This document shows positions 46,597-55,869 of a stretch of 64,000 bases of DNA, piece by piece. The notes below the pieces were generated by a model. That model worked only from the letters and a program-made list of their open reading frames with translations, did no database searches and was not told the origin of the DNA. The position numbers and the translations under genes were made by a program. The stretch is taken from NCBI GenBank assembly GCA_021820485.1, contig JAKADO010000005.1, positions 1 through 64,000 on the forward strand. Direction: 5' to 3'. This stretch comes from Bacillota bacterium. Lineage in GTDB: Bacteria > Bacillota > Sulfobacillia > Sulfobacillales > Sulfobacillaceae. Every line of letters starts with the position of its first letter. Position 1 is the first letter of the stretch.

Positions 46597-48053
46597 AAGG
46601 CGCCTCCATTCAGTAGGCCAAGGGGATCAAAGAGGTCGTGGATGCGATGGAGATAAGGCATTTCTTGGGCGCGCTCTCTAGCCACCCAGGCGGGCCGAAT
46701 GCGTCCTACCCCATGGTGGTGGGAACTGGTGCCTCCGTGATGAAAAGAGTCCTCCATCACCTGAGACCAGATGCGTCGATAGAGCGGAGGGCCGTCTTCC
46801 GGCTTCCCCGGGTTAGCTAAGAAGGTGAAGTAAAGGTTGGCACCGTCTGAATATCCATGCGAGGAATGGCCGGAAATGCCCAGAACCCCGGGAATGGCGG
46901 TGACGTGGTCGACGACGGTGTGGTACAGGACTGCAAGACGGTCCCAAGCGGCCGCCACCTCGATGGTGTCCACCAAAAATCCCTGTTTTAAAAGCGGTAC
47001 CCAGGCCGATACGTCGTTTCGAGTCTGGAACCAGTGATCGACAAGCGATTGCTCGGCGGGCATTCCTTCCGGGGCGCGGCGGATCGCTTCCTGAACGGCT
47101 GCGGCGGTCATCGCTTGGGGCCCATGAAAAACGGCCAGCAAGAGGGATTGGTCCCGAATCGACGCAAAGCTGCGGGCCGTTTCAGCCGGGTCGTAGAGCC
47201 GCACCACACTGGGCGAAAGTCCGGACTGGATCCACCGCCGCATGACTTCGATGCCGGCTTCAAAGTCCGGTAGGCTCAGCGCGATTCCCTGCTCGTGCTC
47301 GGGCGCGGGCCAGAGCTTTAGAGTGACCTGGGTTATGATGCCGAAGGTGCCTTCCGAACCGATGAACAGGGGCAGCAGTTCGGGTCCGGCCGATCGGCGG
47401 GGACTCAGATGTCCCACCGAGAGAATGTCGCCGGTGCCGGTCACCACTTCGAGGTCACGGACCATATGCTCAATTCCGCCATAGCGAGTGGAGTACTGCC
47501 CTATGCTTTTGGTCGCAACCAGGCCGCCGACGGTGGCCTGCCCGATGGATTGCGGCCAATGCCCGAGTGTCCAGCCCTGCGCGTTGAGGTGCTGCTCCAA
47601 CCGCAGCGCGTTTACGCCCGCCCCAACCGTGATATGGCCGTTCGTCGCATCCACAGGACCCATGGCATCAAGATGCGTGAGGTCAAGCACAAGGGAATGG
47701 GGATGAGGAAAGACGCCTTCCACAACGCCGGAACCGCCGCCGCGGGCGATGACCGGGACCCGTTCCTGAACGGCCAGGCGCACCATCAGAGATACCTCGG
47801 ATGTGGAACCGGGGACCAGCACCAGTCCGGTAGCTGGCAAGTCCAAGTGATGATATGCGCGGTATTGGGTTAAGGCCGACGAGTCCCATCCCAAGGGCAC
47901 GGTATCGGGATGCCCGTCGTCCATGATTTGGTTCCCAAAATGTCGATAAAAAATCCTTTTCCATTGTTCGATGCTGCCACCTTCTCCATTCGCCCATCGC
48001 TTCTCAGAATAATTCCCCGAGAGGAGTCCAAACTCCTTCTCAGACAACAACAT
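46539..48053 (-). CDS. FAD-binding oxidase (FAD_binding_4; alkyl-DHAP-synthase/glycolate-oxidase-like)
   Basis: VIARGGGSGVVEGVFPHPHSLVLDLTHLD, GQATVGGLVATKSIGQYSTRYGGIEHMVRDLEVVTGTGDIL, LFIGSEGTFGIITQVTLKLWP, SSHHHGVGRIR. Confidence 0.92.
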   Translation of the reverse strand: MLLSEKEFGLLSGNYSEKRWANGEGGSIEQWKRIFYRHFGNQIMDDGHPDTVPLGWDSSALTQYRAYHHLDLPATGLVLVPGSTSEVSLMVRLAVQERVPVIARGGGSGVVEGVFPHPHSLVLDLTHLDAMGPVDATNGHITVGAGVNALRLEQHLNAQGWTLGHWPQSIGQATVGGLVATKSIGQYSTRYGGIEHMVRDLEVVTGTGDILSVGHLSPRRSAGPELLPLFIGSEGTFGIITQVTLKLWPAPEHEQGIALSLPDFEAGIEVMRRWIQSGLSPSVVRLYDPAETARSFASIRDQSLLLAVFHGPQAMTAAAVQEAIRRAPEGMPAEQSLVDHWFQTRNDVSAWVPLLKQGFLVDTIEVAAAWDRLAVLYHTVVDHVTAIPGVLGISGHSSHGYSDGANLYFTFLANPGKPEDGPPLYRRIWSQVMEDSFHHGGTSSHHHGVGRIRPAWVARERAQEMPYLHRIHDLFDPLGLLNGGALWTTFSTGSPNDGDNNSSS

Positions 48054-48102
48054 TTTCTTTTAGCAAATATTTGAGGAAGGACAGCTTGGGGAATCAATGC
48101 GC

Positions 48103-48133
48103 AAAAAAGCCTGCGGGCGTGCCGCAGGCTTCT
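48103..48133 (-). terminator. Terminator after the 48169 membrane protein gene
   Basis: AAGCCTGCGG-GCGTG-CCGCAGGCTT with A-tract on + strand. Confidence 0.85.
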
Positions 48134-48168
48134 CAAGGAAACGATTGTGCGTCAAACTGTGTCAGGAT

Positions 48169-48762
48169 TTAGATCCACCAGTGCATGCCGTTCGCCAGGT
48201 TCAAGGTGACCCCAAAGGTGAGGTACAAGAGCCAGATGCCGGTCAAGAGCTGGAAGAAGGCCACAGCTTTGCCGCCGAAGGCGCTGTTGGTGAAACGGTA
48301 GTAGATTTCGAAGATGTAAATAAGACTCAGTCCGATAAACAAAATTCCCGCAGGGACGTCTCCGGCTTTAAGAAATGAAATCATTCCGAGTACACCCAAT
48401 CCCAATACAGGAATCGCCATCCAAGCATCCGGCCCAGGGTCTCCGCCACGGTAACGGCGGTAGCCCATGACAATCCAGTGGATGCCATAAACGGTAAAGG
48501 CGACGGCTGCCATGTAGAGTGGGGCTGCTTCTCTGTAGACCGGGAACCAGCTCAAGCCGACCATGAGGTAAATACCAGTAATCAATTGACCAAAGCCGCC
48601 TAGGCCCATACCCCAGAGGCCGAGCGCCTTTTCCGTGGCTTCGTTGGACTCCGAATGCTTCGGCCCGCCGAACAAGGCTTCGCCGCCCTGCACGAAGTAG
48701 TTAATCGAAAGACTTAAAAAGCCGATTCCGATTGGTACGAATTCCGACACCGGGTAAGACAT
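48169..48762 (-). CDS. Six-TM membrane protein, GPR1/FUN34/YaaH (SatP)-like
   Basis: YPVSEFVPIGIGFLSLSINYFVQGG...GLGGFGQLITGIYLMV...MAAVAFTVYGIHWIVMGY...WMAIPVLGLGVLGMISFLKAG. Confidence 0.55.
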   Translation of the reverse strand: MSYPVSEFVPIGIGFLSLSINYFVQGGEALFGGPKHSESNEATEKALGLWGMGLGGFGQLITGIYLMVGLSWFPVYREAAPLYMAAVAFTVYGIHWIVMGYRRYRGGDPGPDAWMAIPVLGLGVLGMISFLKAGDVPAGILFIGLSLIYIFEIYYRFTNSAFGGKAVAFFQLLTGIWLLYLTFGVTLNLANGMHWWI

Positions 48763-48856
48763 GGTACGTTTCTCCCCTTTGCGATTGAATCGGATATGCA
48801 GGACACCCCTACCCTGATGGGTAATCATCGGGCAGTCCGAAATCCACACCTATTCT

Positions 48857-48892
48857 AGTTCTAAAGTCGACGAAATTCGACTAGATAAGAAC
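48857..48892. promoter_or_regulatory. Dyad in the divergent SatP-like/FDH regulatory region
   Basis: AGTCGA (48865-48870)-N6-TCGACT (48877-48882), flanked by GTTCT/AGAAC. Confidence 0.4.
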
Positions 48893-49187
48893 AATTTACA
48901 TGGTGGGTCCACAAAAAAATTTTTATTGGCTTACAATTAGTGTGGAAATGTAAGGCGGAGTAAACTCGTAGGGAAGAGCGGCCGCAAGACAGTGGTTGCG
49001 GGGTTTTGGCGTCGGGGCGCTGCACGGAGGCTGGCAGCGCGCATGGATCTGGGGAACTCGTTCGATACGGGCGGGGGCATTTCCCCGGGGCGCCACAATT
49101 TGCAGGGGTCTCTTTCAAAACCATAGTAGTACAATGTGCATAGTTAAGATTTCGTATTACAGAGATGCGTTAGCAAGGAGGATAAAA

Positions 49188-51113
49188 ATGGCGACATCTA
49201 CTGTGGCAAAGCGTCGGATGCGTCTGACCACACCGTTGGTTCGCAAGGATGGCGTACTGACACCGGTGACGTGGGAAGAGGCGCTCGAGCGGGCACGCCA
49301 ACTGTTGCAACCGATTCTGACTGAATCGGGCGGTGACGGGCTGGCGGTTTTCAGTTGCTCCAAGTCCACCAACGAATTGAATTATTTGGCGTCCAAGTTC
49401 GCCCGTGCCGTGTTCCGCACTAATAACGTCGATTCTTGCAACCGCACCTGACACGCGCCTTCCGTCGCGGGTCTCGCGGCTGTATTTGGCACGGGAGCAA
49501 GTACTAGTTCCTATGAGGAATTTGAGCATACCAACATGATTCTGATGGTGGGATCGAATGCAGCTGAGGCTCATCCGATTATCTTCCACCACATCATGAA
49601 GGGCGTCAAAAATGGGGCGCGGCTGGTGGTTGTCGATCCCCGAAAGACGCTCACCACACGCCGTGCGCACGAACATCTGCAAGTCGCGGTGGGGAGCGAC
49701 ATCGCTCTTTTGAATGCCATGGCTCACGTCATCATTCGCGATGGGCTGGAAAACCAAGCCTTCATTGAGCGTGCCACCGCCGGATTCGAGGCCTTCCGTG
49801 AATCGGTCCGAGACTGGACGCCGGAGCGGGCCTCCCTGATCACGGGGGTTGAGCCGGAACGGATCGAGGCGGCGGCCCGCCAGTATGCGACGGCCCCCGA
49901 GGCGATGATTTGCTGGACGCTGGGCATTACAGAACATCACAATGCGGTCGACAATGTGTTTGCGCTCATCAATCTCTCCCTGCTGACGGGGCATATTGGC
50001 CGATATGGTTCAGGGCTCAATCCGCTTCGTGGGCAGAACAATGTGCAGGGCGGCGGTGACATGGGCGCATTGCCCAACCGATTGCCTGGCTTTCAAGATC
50101 TGACCCGGGAGGAAATCCGGTCTAAGTTTGAAAACGCATGGGGTGCGCCCATCTCGCCGACTCCTGGATTGAACCAGTCCGAGATTTTCGAGGCCATGGA
50201 AGAAGGCCGGGTGCGGGGATTATATGTGATTGGCGAAAACCCCATTGAATCCGAAGCTAATCAGGAGCATGTCCGTCATCTGTTTGGCCAACTGGACGCT
50301 CTGGTGGTCCAAGATATTTTCCTGACATCGACTGGGGAAATGGCGGATGTGGTGTTTCCGGCCCGGGCATCCTTTGCCGAAAGCGCGGGAACATACACCA
50401 ACAGCGAGCGGCGCGTGCAATTGGTGCATCCGGCCCGTCAAGCGCCTGGACAGGCGCAGGACGACATTTGGATCGTCACCGAACTAGCCAACGCCTTGGG
50501 CGCGGAGTGGCCTCATCTAAACGCCGAGGAGGTCTTTGATGAGATGCGCCATCTGGCCCCCAATTTCCGAGGCATGACTTACGAGCGGCTGCGTACGCAC
50601 CACGGATTGCAATGGCCTTGCGTGGATGAATCGGACGACGGCACCAAAGTGCTGCATACGCGGCTTTGGGAGGCTGTCGTGGATCCCAAGGTGCCCTTCA
50701 ATGCGGTGGAGTGGGAGCCGCCGATCGAGGAGCCGGATGCCGAATACCCATTTCTGCTGACAACTGGACGCCGCCTGGCATTCTTCAATACGGGAATTCA
50801 GTCCAATGTCTACGATCACCCGCACAAAGACGGCGAGTGGATGGAGATCCATCCTGAGGACGCCGACCGTCTCGACCTCCGCGACGGCGACGAGGTGGTG
50901 GTGGCGTCGCGACGCGGTGAGGTGGTCGTTCCCATTCACCGTTCTGACGCTGTCAATCCGGGAACGGTCTTCCTGACCTTCCACTTCCCGGACCACGTGA
51001 AGACCAACATCCTCTCCGTTGATGCCACCGACCCCAAGTCGGGCACGGCGGAATTCAAGGCGGCTGCGGTGCGGCTCGCCAAACGGGAGGCGTCACACCA
51101 TGCCAACGCATGA
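49188..51113 (+). CDS. Selenocysteine-containing formate dehydrogenase catalytic subunit (in-frame TGA 49449-49451), lacking the N-terminal Fe4S4 domain
   Basis: AAGGAGG SD; ...RTNNVDSCNRT-U-HAPSVAGLAAVFGTGASTSSYEEFEHTNMILMVGSNAAEAHPIIF...; matches the NNVD.C.R..U/CH.PSVAGL active-site block of FdhA/FdhF. Confidence 0.93.
49464..49480 (+). promoter_or_regulatory. bSECIS hairpin of formate dehydrogenase
   Basis: GTCGCG-GGTCT-CGCGGC; GGUCU apical loop starts 18 nt after the UGA, as in E. coli fdhF. Confidence 0.9.
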
Positions 51114-51522
51114 GACAGTAGACCAGATTCGAACCCTTCTCGAGACGATGCCGAAGGAACGCGCTTCACTCTTGCCGGCACTGTGGGCGGTGGCGGACGA
51201 GATGGGGTGGATTGACGAGGAGCGCACCAAAGCCATCGCCGAGGTGCTCAATCTGCCGGTGGCGGACGTGTTTGGAGTCGCGTCATTCTATGCGTTGCTG
51301 CCGACGGAACCCGCCCGGCCGGTTCGGGTTTGCGATGACGTGATGTGCCGCTTGAAGGGGAGCGACGCGTTGATTGCGGAGCTCCGCCGAGAGGGAATTG
51401 AAGCGTTGGCGTCTCCGTGCCTAGGCCGGTGCGACCAAGCCCCGGCGGCCTTGATCGGCAAGGACCCGCTGGTGCATGCAGACGCATCTAACATCCGGGC
51501 CACAGTGCGAGGGGAGGGTTAA
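51100..51522 (+). CDS. NuoE-like (24 kDa) Fe2S2 subunit of NAD-dependent formate dehydrogenase
   Basis: LWAVADEMGWIDEERTKAIAEVLNLPVADVFGVASFYALLPTEP, VCDDVMCRLKGSDAL, CLGRCDQAPA. Confidence 0.92.
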   Translation: MPTHETVDQIRTLLETMPKERASLLPALWAVADEMGWIDEERTKAIAEVLNLPVADVFGVASFYALLPTEPARPVRVCDDVMCRLKGSDALIAELRREGIEALASPCLGRCDQAPAALIGKDPLVHADASNIRATVRGEG

Positions 51523-51524
51523 CG

Positions 51525-52748
51525 ATGCGGGAACATCGTCTCTTACCACATGCCGAGTCCGCTTCAGCACCCGCGAGTTACGCTCGCTTGGTAGAGCGGG
51601 GATTCGAGCGGGCGCTGCAGAATGCCGCGTCGCTGGATCCTGCCGATATCCGCCGCCAAGTCAGCGAAGCGGGGATTATGGGCCGAGGGGGCGCCGCATT
51701 CCCAACAGGGCGCAAGTGGGACAGCGTCGCTGACGCTCCGGGAACGCCGAAATATGTGGTCATGAATGCGGATGAAAGCGAACCTGGCACCTTCAAGGAT
51801 CGGGTGTTGCTGGAGAAGGACCCGTTTGGGGCTCTGGTAGGCCTGATTATCGCGGCTCGGGCGGTGGGTGCCTCTCATGCGTACGTGTACATCCGCGGCG
51901 AGTATCAAGATGTGGAAGCGGTCGTCCGAGAAGCGATCCAGACGCTCGAGGAACGCGGATATCTCGGTGCCCATCTGTCTTGCGAGATCCGGCGGGGAGC
52001 AGGTGCCTACATCGCGGGTGAAGAGACCGCCTTGTTCAACTCCATAGAAGGAAAGCGCCCGGAGCCGCGCGTCAAGCCGCCGTTTCCGACGGTGCATGGC
52101 CTCTTCGGGCGCCCCACGCTGATTCAGAACGTGGAGACCTTGGCCAATGTGGCCGTGCTGATGGCCCACGACGTGGCCTGGTTCCGCGAGCAGGGTACGG
52201 AAAAGACTCCGGGAACCAAGCTGGTGGCGCTTAGTGGACATATTCGCCGGCCGGGAGTGTATGAAGTGCCGTTCGGGGTAGCGCTGAAGGATCTCATTTA
52301 TGACCCTGAGCTGGGCGGCGGAATCCCGGATGGGCGGGCTTTGAAGGCCGTACTGCTGGGAGGTGCCGCCGGCACCTTTGTCACACCCGAGGAAGTATCC
52401 GAAGTTCAATATGATTATGGGCCGCTCCGCCAATTGGGGGCCAGCATCGGCTCAGGCGCCATCATGGTGTTCGACGAGACGGTGCCCATCCAGACTGTGG
52501 TCCGGCAACTGGCGCATTTCTTCGCCGATGAGTCCTGCGGCCAGTGTGTGCCTTGCCGCATCGGCACGCGGCGCTTAGTGGAGCTTCTGAGCGACGACGA
52601 GGCGTTTTCGGATCATGAACGTCTGAAAGATTTGGGACGAGCCATGCAGGACGCGTCCATTTGCGGACTGGGCCAGACAGCTCCGATGGCTTTGTTGTCC
52701 CTGATGGATCGGCCCACATTGTTGTCGACGGGAAGGAGTGCCAACTGA
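51525..52748 (+). CDS. NuoF-like (51 kDa) NADH/FMN-binding subunit
   Basis: GRGGAAFPTGRKWDSVADAPGTPKYVVMNADESEPGTFKDR, GAGAYIAGEETALFNSIEGKRPEPRVKPPFPT, FFADESCGQCVPCRIGTRR. Confidence 0.95.
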   Translation: MREHRLLPHAESASAPASYARLVERGFERALQNAASLDPADIRRQVSEAGIMGRGGAAFPTGRKWDSVADAPGTPKYVVMNADESEPGTFKDRVLLEKDPFGALVGLIIAARAVGASHAYVYIRGEYQDVEAVVREAIQTLEERGYLGAHLSCEIRRGAGAYIAGEETALFNSIEGKRPEPRVKPPFPTVHGLFGRPTLIQNVETLANVAVLMAHDVAWFREQGTEKTPGTKLVALSGHIRRPGVYEVPFGVALKDLIYDPELGGGIPDGRALKAVLLGGAAGTFVTPEEVSEVQYDYGPLRQLGASIGSGAIMVFDETVPIQTVVRQLAHFFADESCGQCVPCRIGTRRLVELLSDDEAFSDHERLKDLGRAMQDASICGLGQTAPMALLSLMDRPTLLSTGRSAN

Positions 52749-53599
52749 TGGCGGACATAACGCTGACGATTGATAATGTTGAGGTGACTGTGCCTGAAGG
52801 CACAACGCTCAAGGAGGCGTGCCGCACATTGGGCAGCGAGCCGCCGGCGCTGTGCTTCCATGACAACTTGACCCCAGCCAACGCCTGCCGTGCCTGTGTG
52901 GTGGAGGTTGAGGGAAGTCGAGCGCTGGTCGCGTCATGCAGCCGCAAGGCTGAACCCAAGATGGTGGTCCACACCGACTCGGACCGGGTGAAAAATGCTC
53001 GGCGTGTGGTGGGCGAGCTCCTCGCGTCGACGTCGGATCTCACGCTGGCGCCAACTGTGCAATCGCTTCTCGAGTCGACCGCAGGAGACCGGACACGCTT
53101 TCAAACGGGCGCGACGTGGGATCAACCGGTGCGCGACGACAATGCCCTCTATGTGCGTGACTATGCGAAATGCATTTTGTGCTACCGATGCGTGGAAGCG
53201 TGCGGAGACGACGCGCAGAACACCTTCGCCATCAGCGTGGCGGGCCGGGGATTTGACGCGCATATCGATGCGGGGTTTGGCCGCAGCATGCCGGAATCGG
53301 ACTGTGTCTTCTGCGGCAATTGCGTCGCAGTGTGCCCCACCGGAGCCTTGATTGACCGCTCCGAATGGAAGCTTCGGCAGGACGAGGCGTGGGACCCTGC
53401 TGCCATTTCCACGACAGAGACGGTGTGCTCCTATTGCGGCGTAGGATGCGACTTGGAGTTGCACGTGATGGACAATCGGATTGTGAAGGTTACATCGCCC
53501 ATGGATCATCCGGTAACTCATGGCATGCTCTGCGTCAAGGGGCGGTACAGCTATCAATACGTACAAATCGAGGACACGGTCCCGCTGAGTCGGGAATAA
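52748..53599 (+). CDS. Ferredoxin-type subunit (2Fe2S + 4Fe4S) fused to detached N-terminal Fe4S4 domain of FdhA
   Basis: PPALCFHDNLTPANACRACVVEVEG, CILCYRCVEACGD, CVFCGNCVAVCPTGAL, then ETVCSYCGVGCDLELHVMDNRIVKVTSPMDHPVTHGMLCVKGRYSYQYV. Confidence 0.92.
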   Translation: MADITLTIDNVEVTVPEGTTLKEACRTLGSEPPALCFHDNLTPANACRACVVEVEGSRALVASCSRKAEPKMVVHTDSDRVKNARRVVGELLASTSDLTLAPTVQSLLESTAGDRTRFQTGATWDQPVRDDNALYVRDYAKCILCYRCVEACGDDAQNTFAISVAGRGFDAHIDAGFGRSMPESDCVFCGNCVAVCPTGALIDRSEWKLRQDEAWDPAAISTTETVCSYCGVGCDLELHVMDNRIVKVTSPMDHPVTHGMLCVKGRYSYQYVQIEDTVPLSRE

Positions 53600-53603
53600 T
53601 CGT

Positions 53604-53638
53604 CTCCCCCTCCCATATAGATGTACAGGGAGGGGGAG
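53604..53638 (+). promoter_or_regulatory. 11-bp hairpin whose 3' arm contains the SD of the next gene
   Basis: CTCCCCCTCCC-N13-GGGAGGGGGAG, ATG at 53644. Confidence 0.6.
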
Positions 53639-53643
53639 CGGCC

Positions 53644-54195
53644 ATGCGACCCATACGTCCAAAAGTGATGACCGTCGCCGTGGGCATCGCCGTGCTGATC
53701 GTAGGCATTATCGTGGTGGCCAATTGGGGGTACAACCCCAACGCCATTGGCAATATGCCCGGACCCGTTCAGCAGGTGTTGGACACGGCGACGCTTTCTG
53801 GAAACGACATCGCCATCAACATTTTGACGGTGACCGGAAATCAGGCCTACATCGGGCGGGGCACCATTCCCGGCCAGTACAGCTATGGTCCCGCGGACTC
53901 CCAGGGTGACAATACCTATTACGTGACCCTGGACGTGCCGGTCAATATGGCGGGAATTCAAAAACAGCTGGGGTACCGCCCGGAAATCTCGCGGTCGACC
54001 ATATCATCCGGGGATACCGCCGATTCCACCACGTTGTCCTTTTCCGATTATGTGAACATCCTGCCGTTGCCCAACGAGGCCTTTGACCGACTTTATTTCG
54101 ATCCCAATACCCACATGGCCACCTTTTCGTTCAAGCTAAATGCGGATGGCACGGTGATGGACGAATCTTGGGATGCGGTAGCGGTAAATAGTTAG
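53644..54195 (+). CDS. Membrane-anchored exported hypothetical protein
   Basis: Single N-terminal TM (VMTVAVGIAVLIVGIIVVANWGYNP), Ser/Thr/Gly-rich extracellular domain. Confidence 0.7.
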   Translation: MRPIRPKVMTVAVGIAVLIVGIIVVANWGYNPNAIGNMPGPVQQVLDTATLSGNDIAINILTVTGNQAYIGRGTIPGQYSYGPADSQGDNTYYVTLDVPVNMAGIQKQLGYRPEISRSTISSGDTADSTTLSFSDYVNILPLPNEAFDRLYFDPNTHMATFSFKLNADGTVMDESWDAVAVNS

Positions 54196-54266
54196 GGCTA
54201 AGCGTGCTCAATGCTTTTCAATTCACATCCCACCTGGTTAAATGGAAGTAATCAGGAGGGAGATCT

Positions 54267-55436
54267 GTGCCGAATCAGCAGGGGTTCAACACCCGCGCCA
54301 TCCACGTAGGGCAAGCGCCCGACCCAACTACTGGAGCTACCGTTCCCCCGCTTTACCTCACATCCACCTACACCCAGCCCGAGCTGGGCCGCCACCAAGG
54401 CTATGAATATGGCCGAAATGACAATCCGACCCGCCAGGCGTTGGAGGAAGCCCTGGCATCGTTGGAGCTTGGAACCGGGGCGGTGGCGTTTGCCTCGGGA
54501 ATGGCGGCCAGCGATGCCATATTGCGGTTCCTCGACCCGGGCGATGTGGTGGTGGCCGCGGAGGACCTCTATGGCGGGGTGTATCGCCTCTTGGAGCGTG
54601 TGTACCGGCCACACCACGTTCGCACCGTATACCAAGATCTCGGCCGCCCAGCCGAATTGGAAGCTACGCTGCAGCGGGAGCGCCCGCGGATGATTTGGCT
54701 GGAGAGCCCCTCCAACCCGCTCCTGCAGGTCTTTGACATCACCCAACTGTCGCAGTTGGCGCATCAATACGGGGCATGGTTGGTGGTCGACAACACTTTC
54801 GCGTCGCCGTACAACCAAAACCCCTTGGCCTTAGGCGCCGACTTGGTGGTGCATTCCACCACCAAGTACATCGGGGGCCACTCGGACGTCATTGGCGGGG
54901 CCGTCATTGCGCGGGACCCGGACTTGATCGAACGGCTGAAATTCATCCGCAACACCGCCGGCGGGACTTTGGGACCGTTCGAGGCTTGGCTGACCCTGCG
55001 AGGCCTGAAAACGCTGGGCGTGCGGATGGAGCAGCATGCCGCCAATGCGGCCAAAATCGCCGACTTCTTAAGCGCCCACCCGGCGGTCGACACCGTGTAC
55101 TATCCCGGATATCGGGGGCCGGTGGCGGAGCGTCAGATGCGCACCTATGGGGGCATGGTCAGCTTTACGCTTAAGACCGATGGACTCTCCGATCCGATGG
55201 CAGCCGTCAAAGCCGTTCTGAATCGATTTCAGGTATTTTCCTTGGCGGAAAGCCTGGGTGGTGTCGAGTCATTGGTCGGGCATCCCGCTACCATGACCCA
55301 TGCGGCCGTTCCCGCCGATGATCGGCGGCGTCGCGGCGTGGTCGATACGCTGATTCGCCTCTCTGTCGGCATCGAGGACGCGGATGATTTGCTTCAGGAT
55401 GTGGATACCGCGTTGGACGGGGTGCCGAAGGCGTGA
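54267..55436 (+). CDS. Cys/Met metabolism PLP-dependent enzyme (cystathionine gamma-synthase/lyase)
   Basis: FNTRAIHVGQAPDPTTGATVPPLYLTSTYTQ, YEYGRNDNPTR, VVDNTFASPYNQNPLALGADLVVHSTTKYIGGHSD. Confidence 0.95.
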   Translation: MPNQQGFNTRAIHVGQAPDPTTGATVPPLYLTSTYTQPELGRHQGYEYGRNDNPTRQALEEALASLELGTGAVAFASGMAASDAILRFLDPGDVVVAAEDLYGGVYRLLERVYRPHHVRTVYQDLGRPAELEATLQRERPRMIWLESPSNPLLQVFDITQLSQLAHQYGAWLVVDNTFASPYNQNPLALGADLVVHSTTKYIGGHSDVIGGAVIARDPDLIERLKFIRNTAGGTLGPFEAWLTLRGLKTLGVRMEQHAANAAKIADFLSAHPAVDTVYYPGYRGPVAERQMRTYGGMVSFTLKTDGLSDPMAAVKAVLNRFQVFSLAESLGGVESLVGHPATMTHAAVPADDRRRRGVVDTLIRLSVGIEDADDLLQDVDTALDGVPKA

Positions 55437-55840
55437 GCCGCCAATCCCGGGATGCCTGGGCCGTGCTGGGCGTGCCGCCAGGGTCGCCAGCGGACATGGT
55501 CCGGGCTCAGTATCTGCGTCTTGTGCGCTTGAACCACCCGGATCGCTATTCCGGAAATCCGGTGGAGCAAGCGCGGCACGAAGAGGTGATGAAAGAAGTC
55601 ACCTGGGCTTACCAGGAGATTGTGCAAGGCCGCGCGACGGTGCCGGCGCCTCCTCCGCCTCCTCCCCATAGAAATGCTCCGGGACCGAGACGACCGGTCG
55701 ATATTCGTGAATTGCAGTGCCGAGCACATGGCCGCTGGGCGGTGGTGTTCTGCACCGTTTGCGGCACGCCGCTCTGTTCCCGTTGCGATGAGTCGCTGTC
55801 GGGCTATTGCCCTGCTCATCGCCCCAAATCGGCATTTTAA
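55433..55840 (+). CDS. J-domain protein with C-terminal zinc-finger (B-box-like)
   Basis: AWAVLGVPPGSPADMVRAQYLRLVRLNHPDRY; CRAH..CTVCGTPLCSRCDESLSGYCPAH. Confidence 0.85.
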   Translation: MSRQSRDAWAVLGVPPGSPADMVRAQYLRLVRLNHPDRYSGNPVEQARHEEVMKEVTWAYQEIVQGRATVPAPPPPPPHRNAPGPRRPVDIRELQCRAHGRWAVVFCTVCGTPLCSRCDESLSGYCPAHRPKSAF

Positions 55841-55869
55841 GGCGTTAAGTCTTAAAGGAGGGACTCGAC

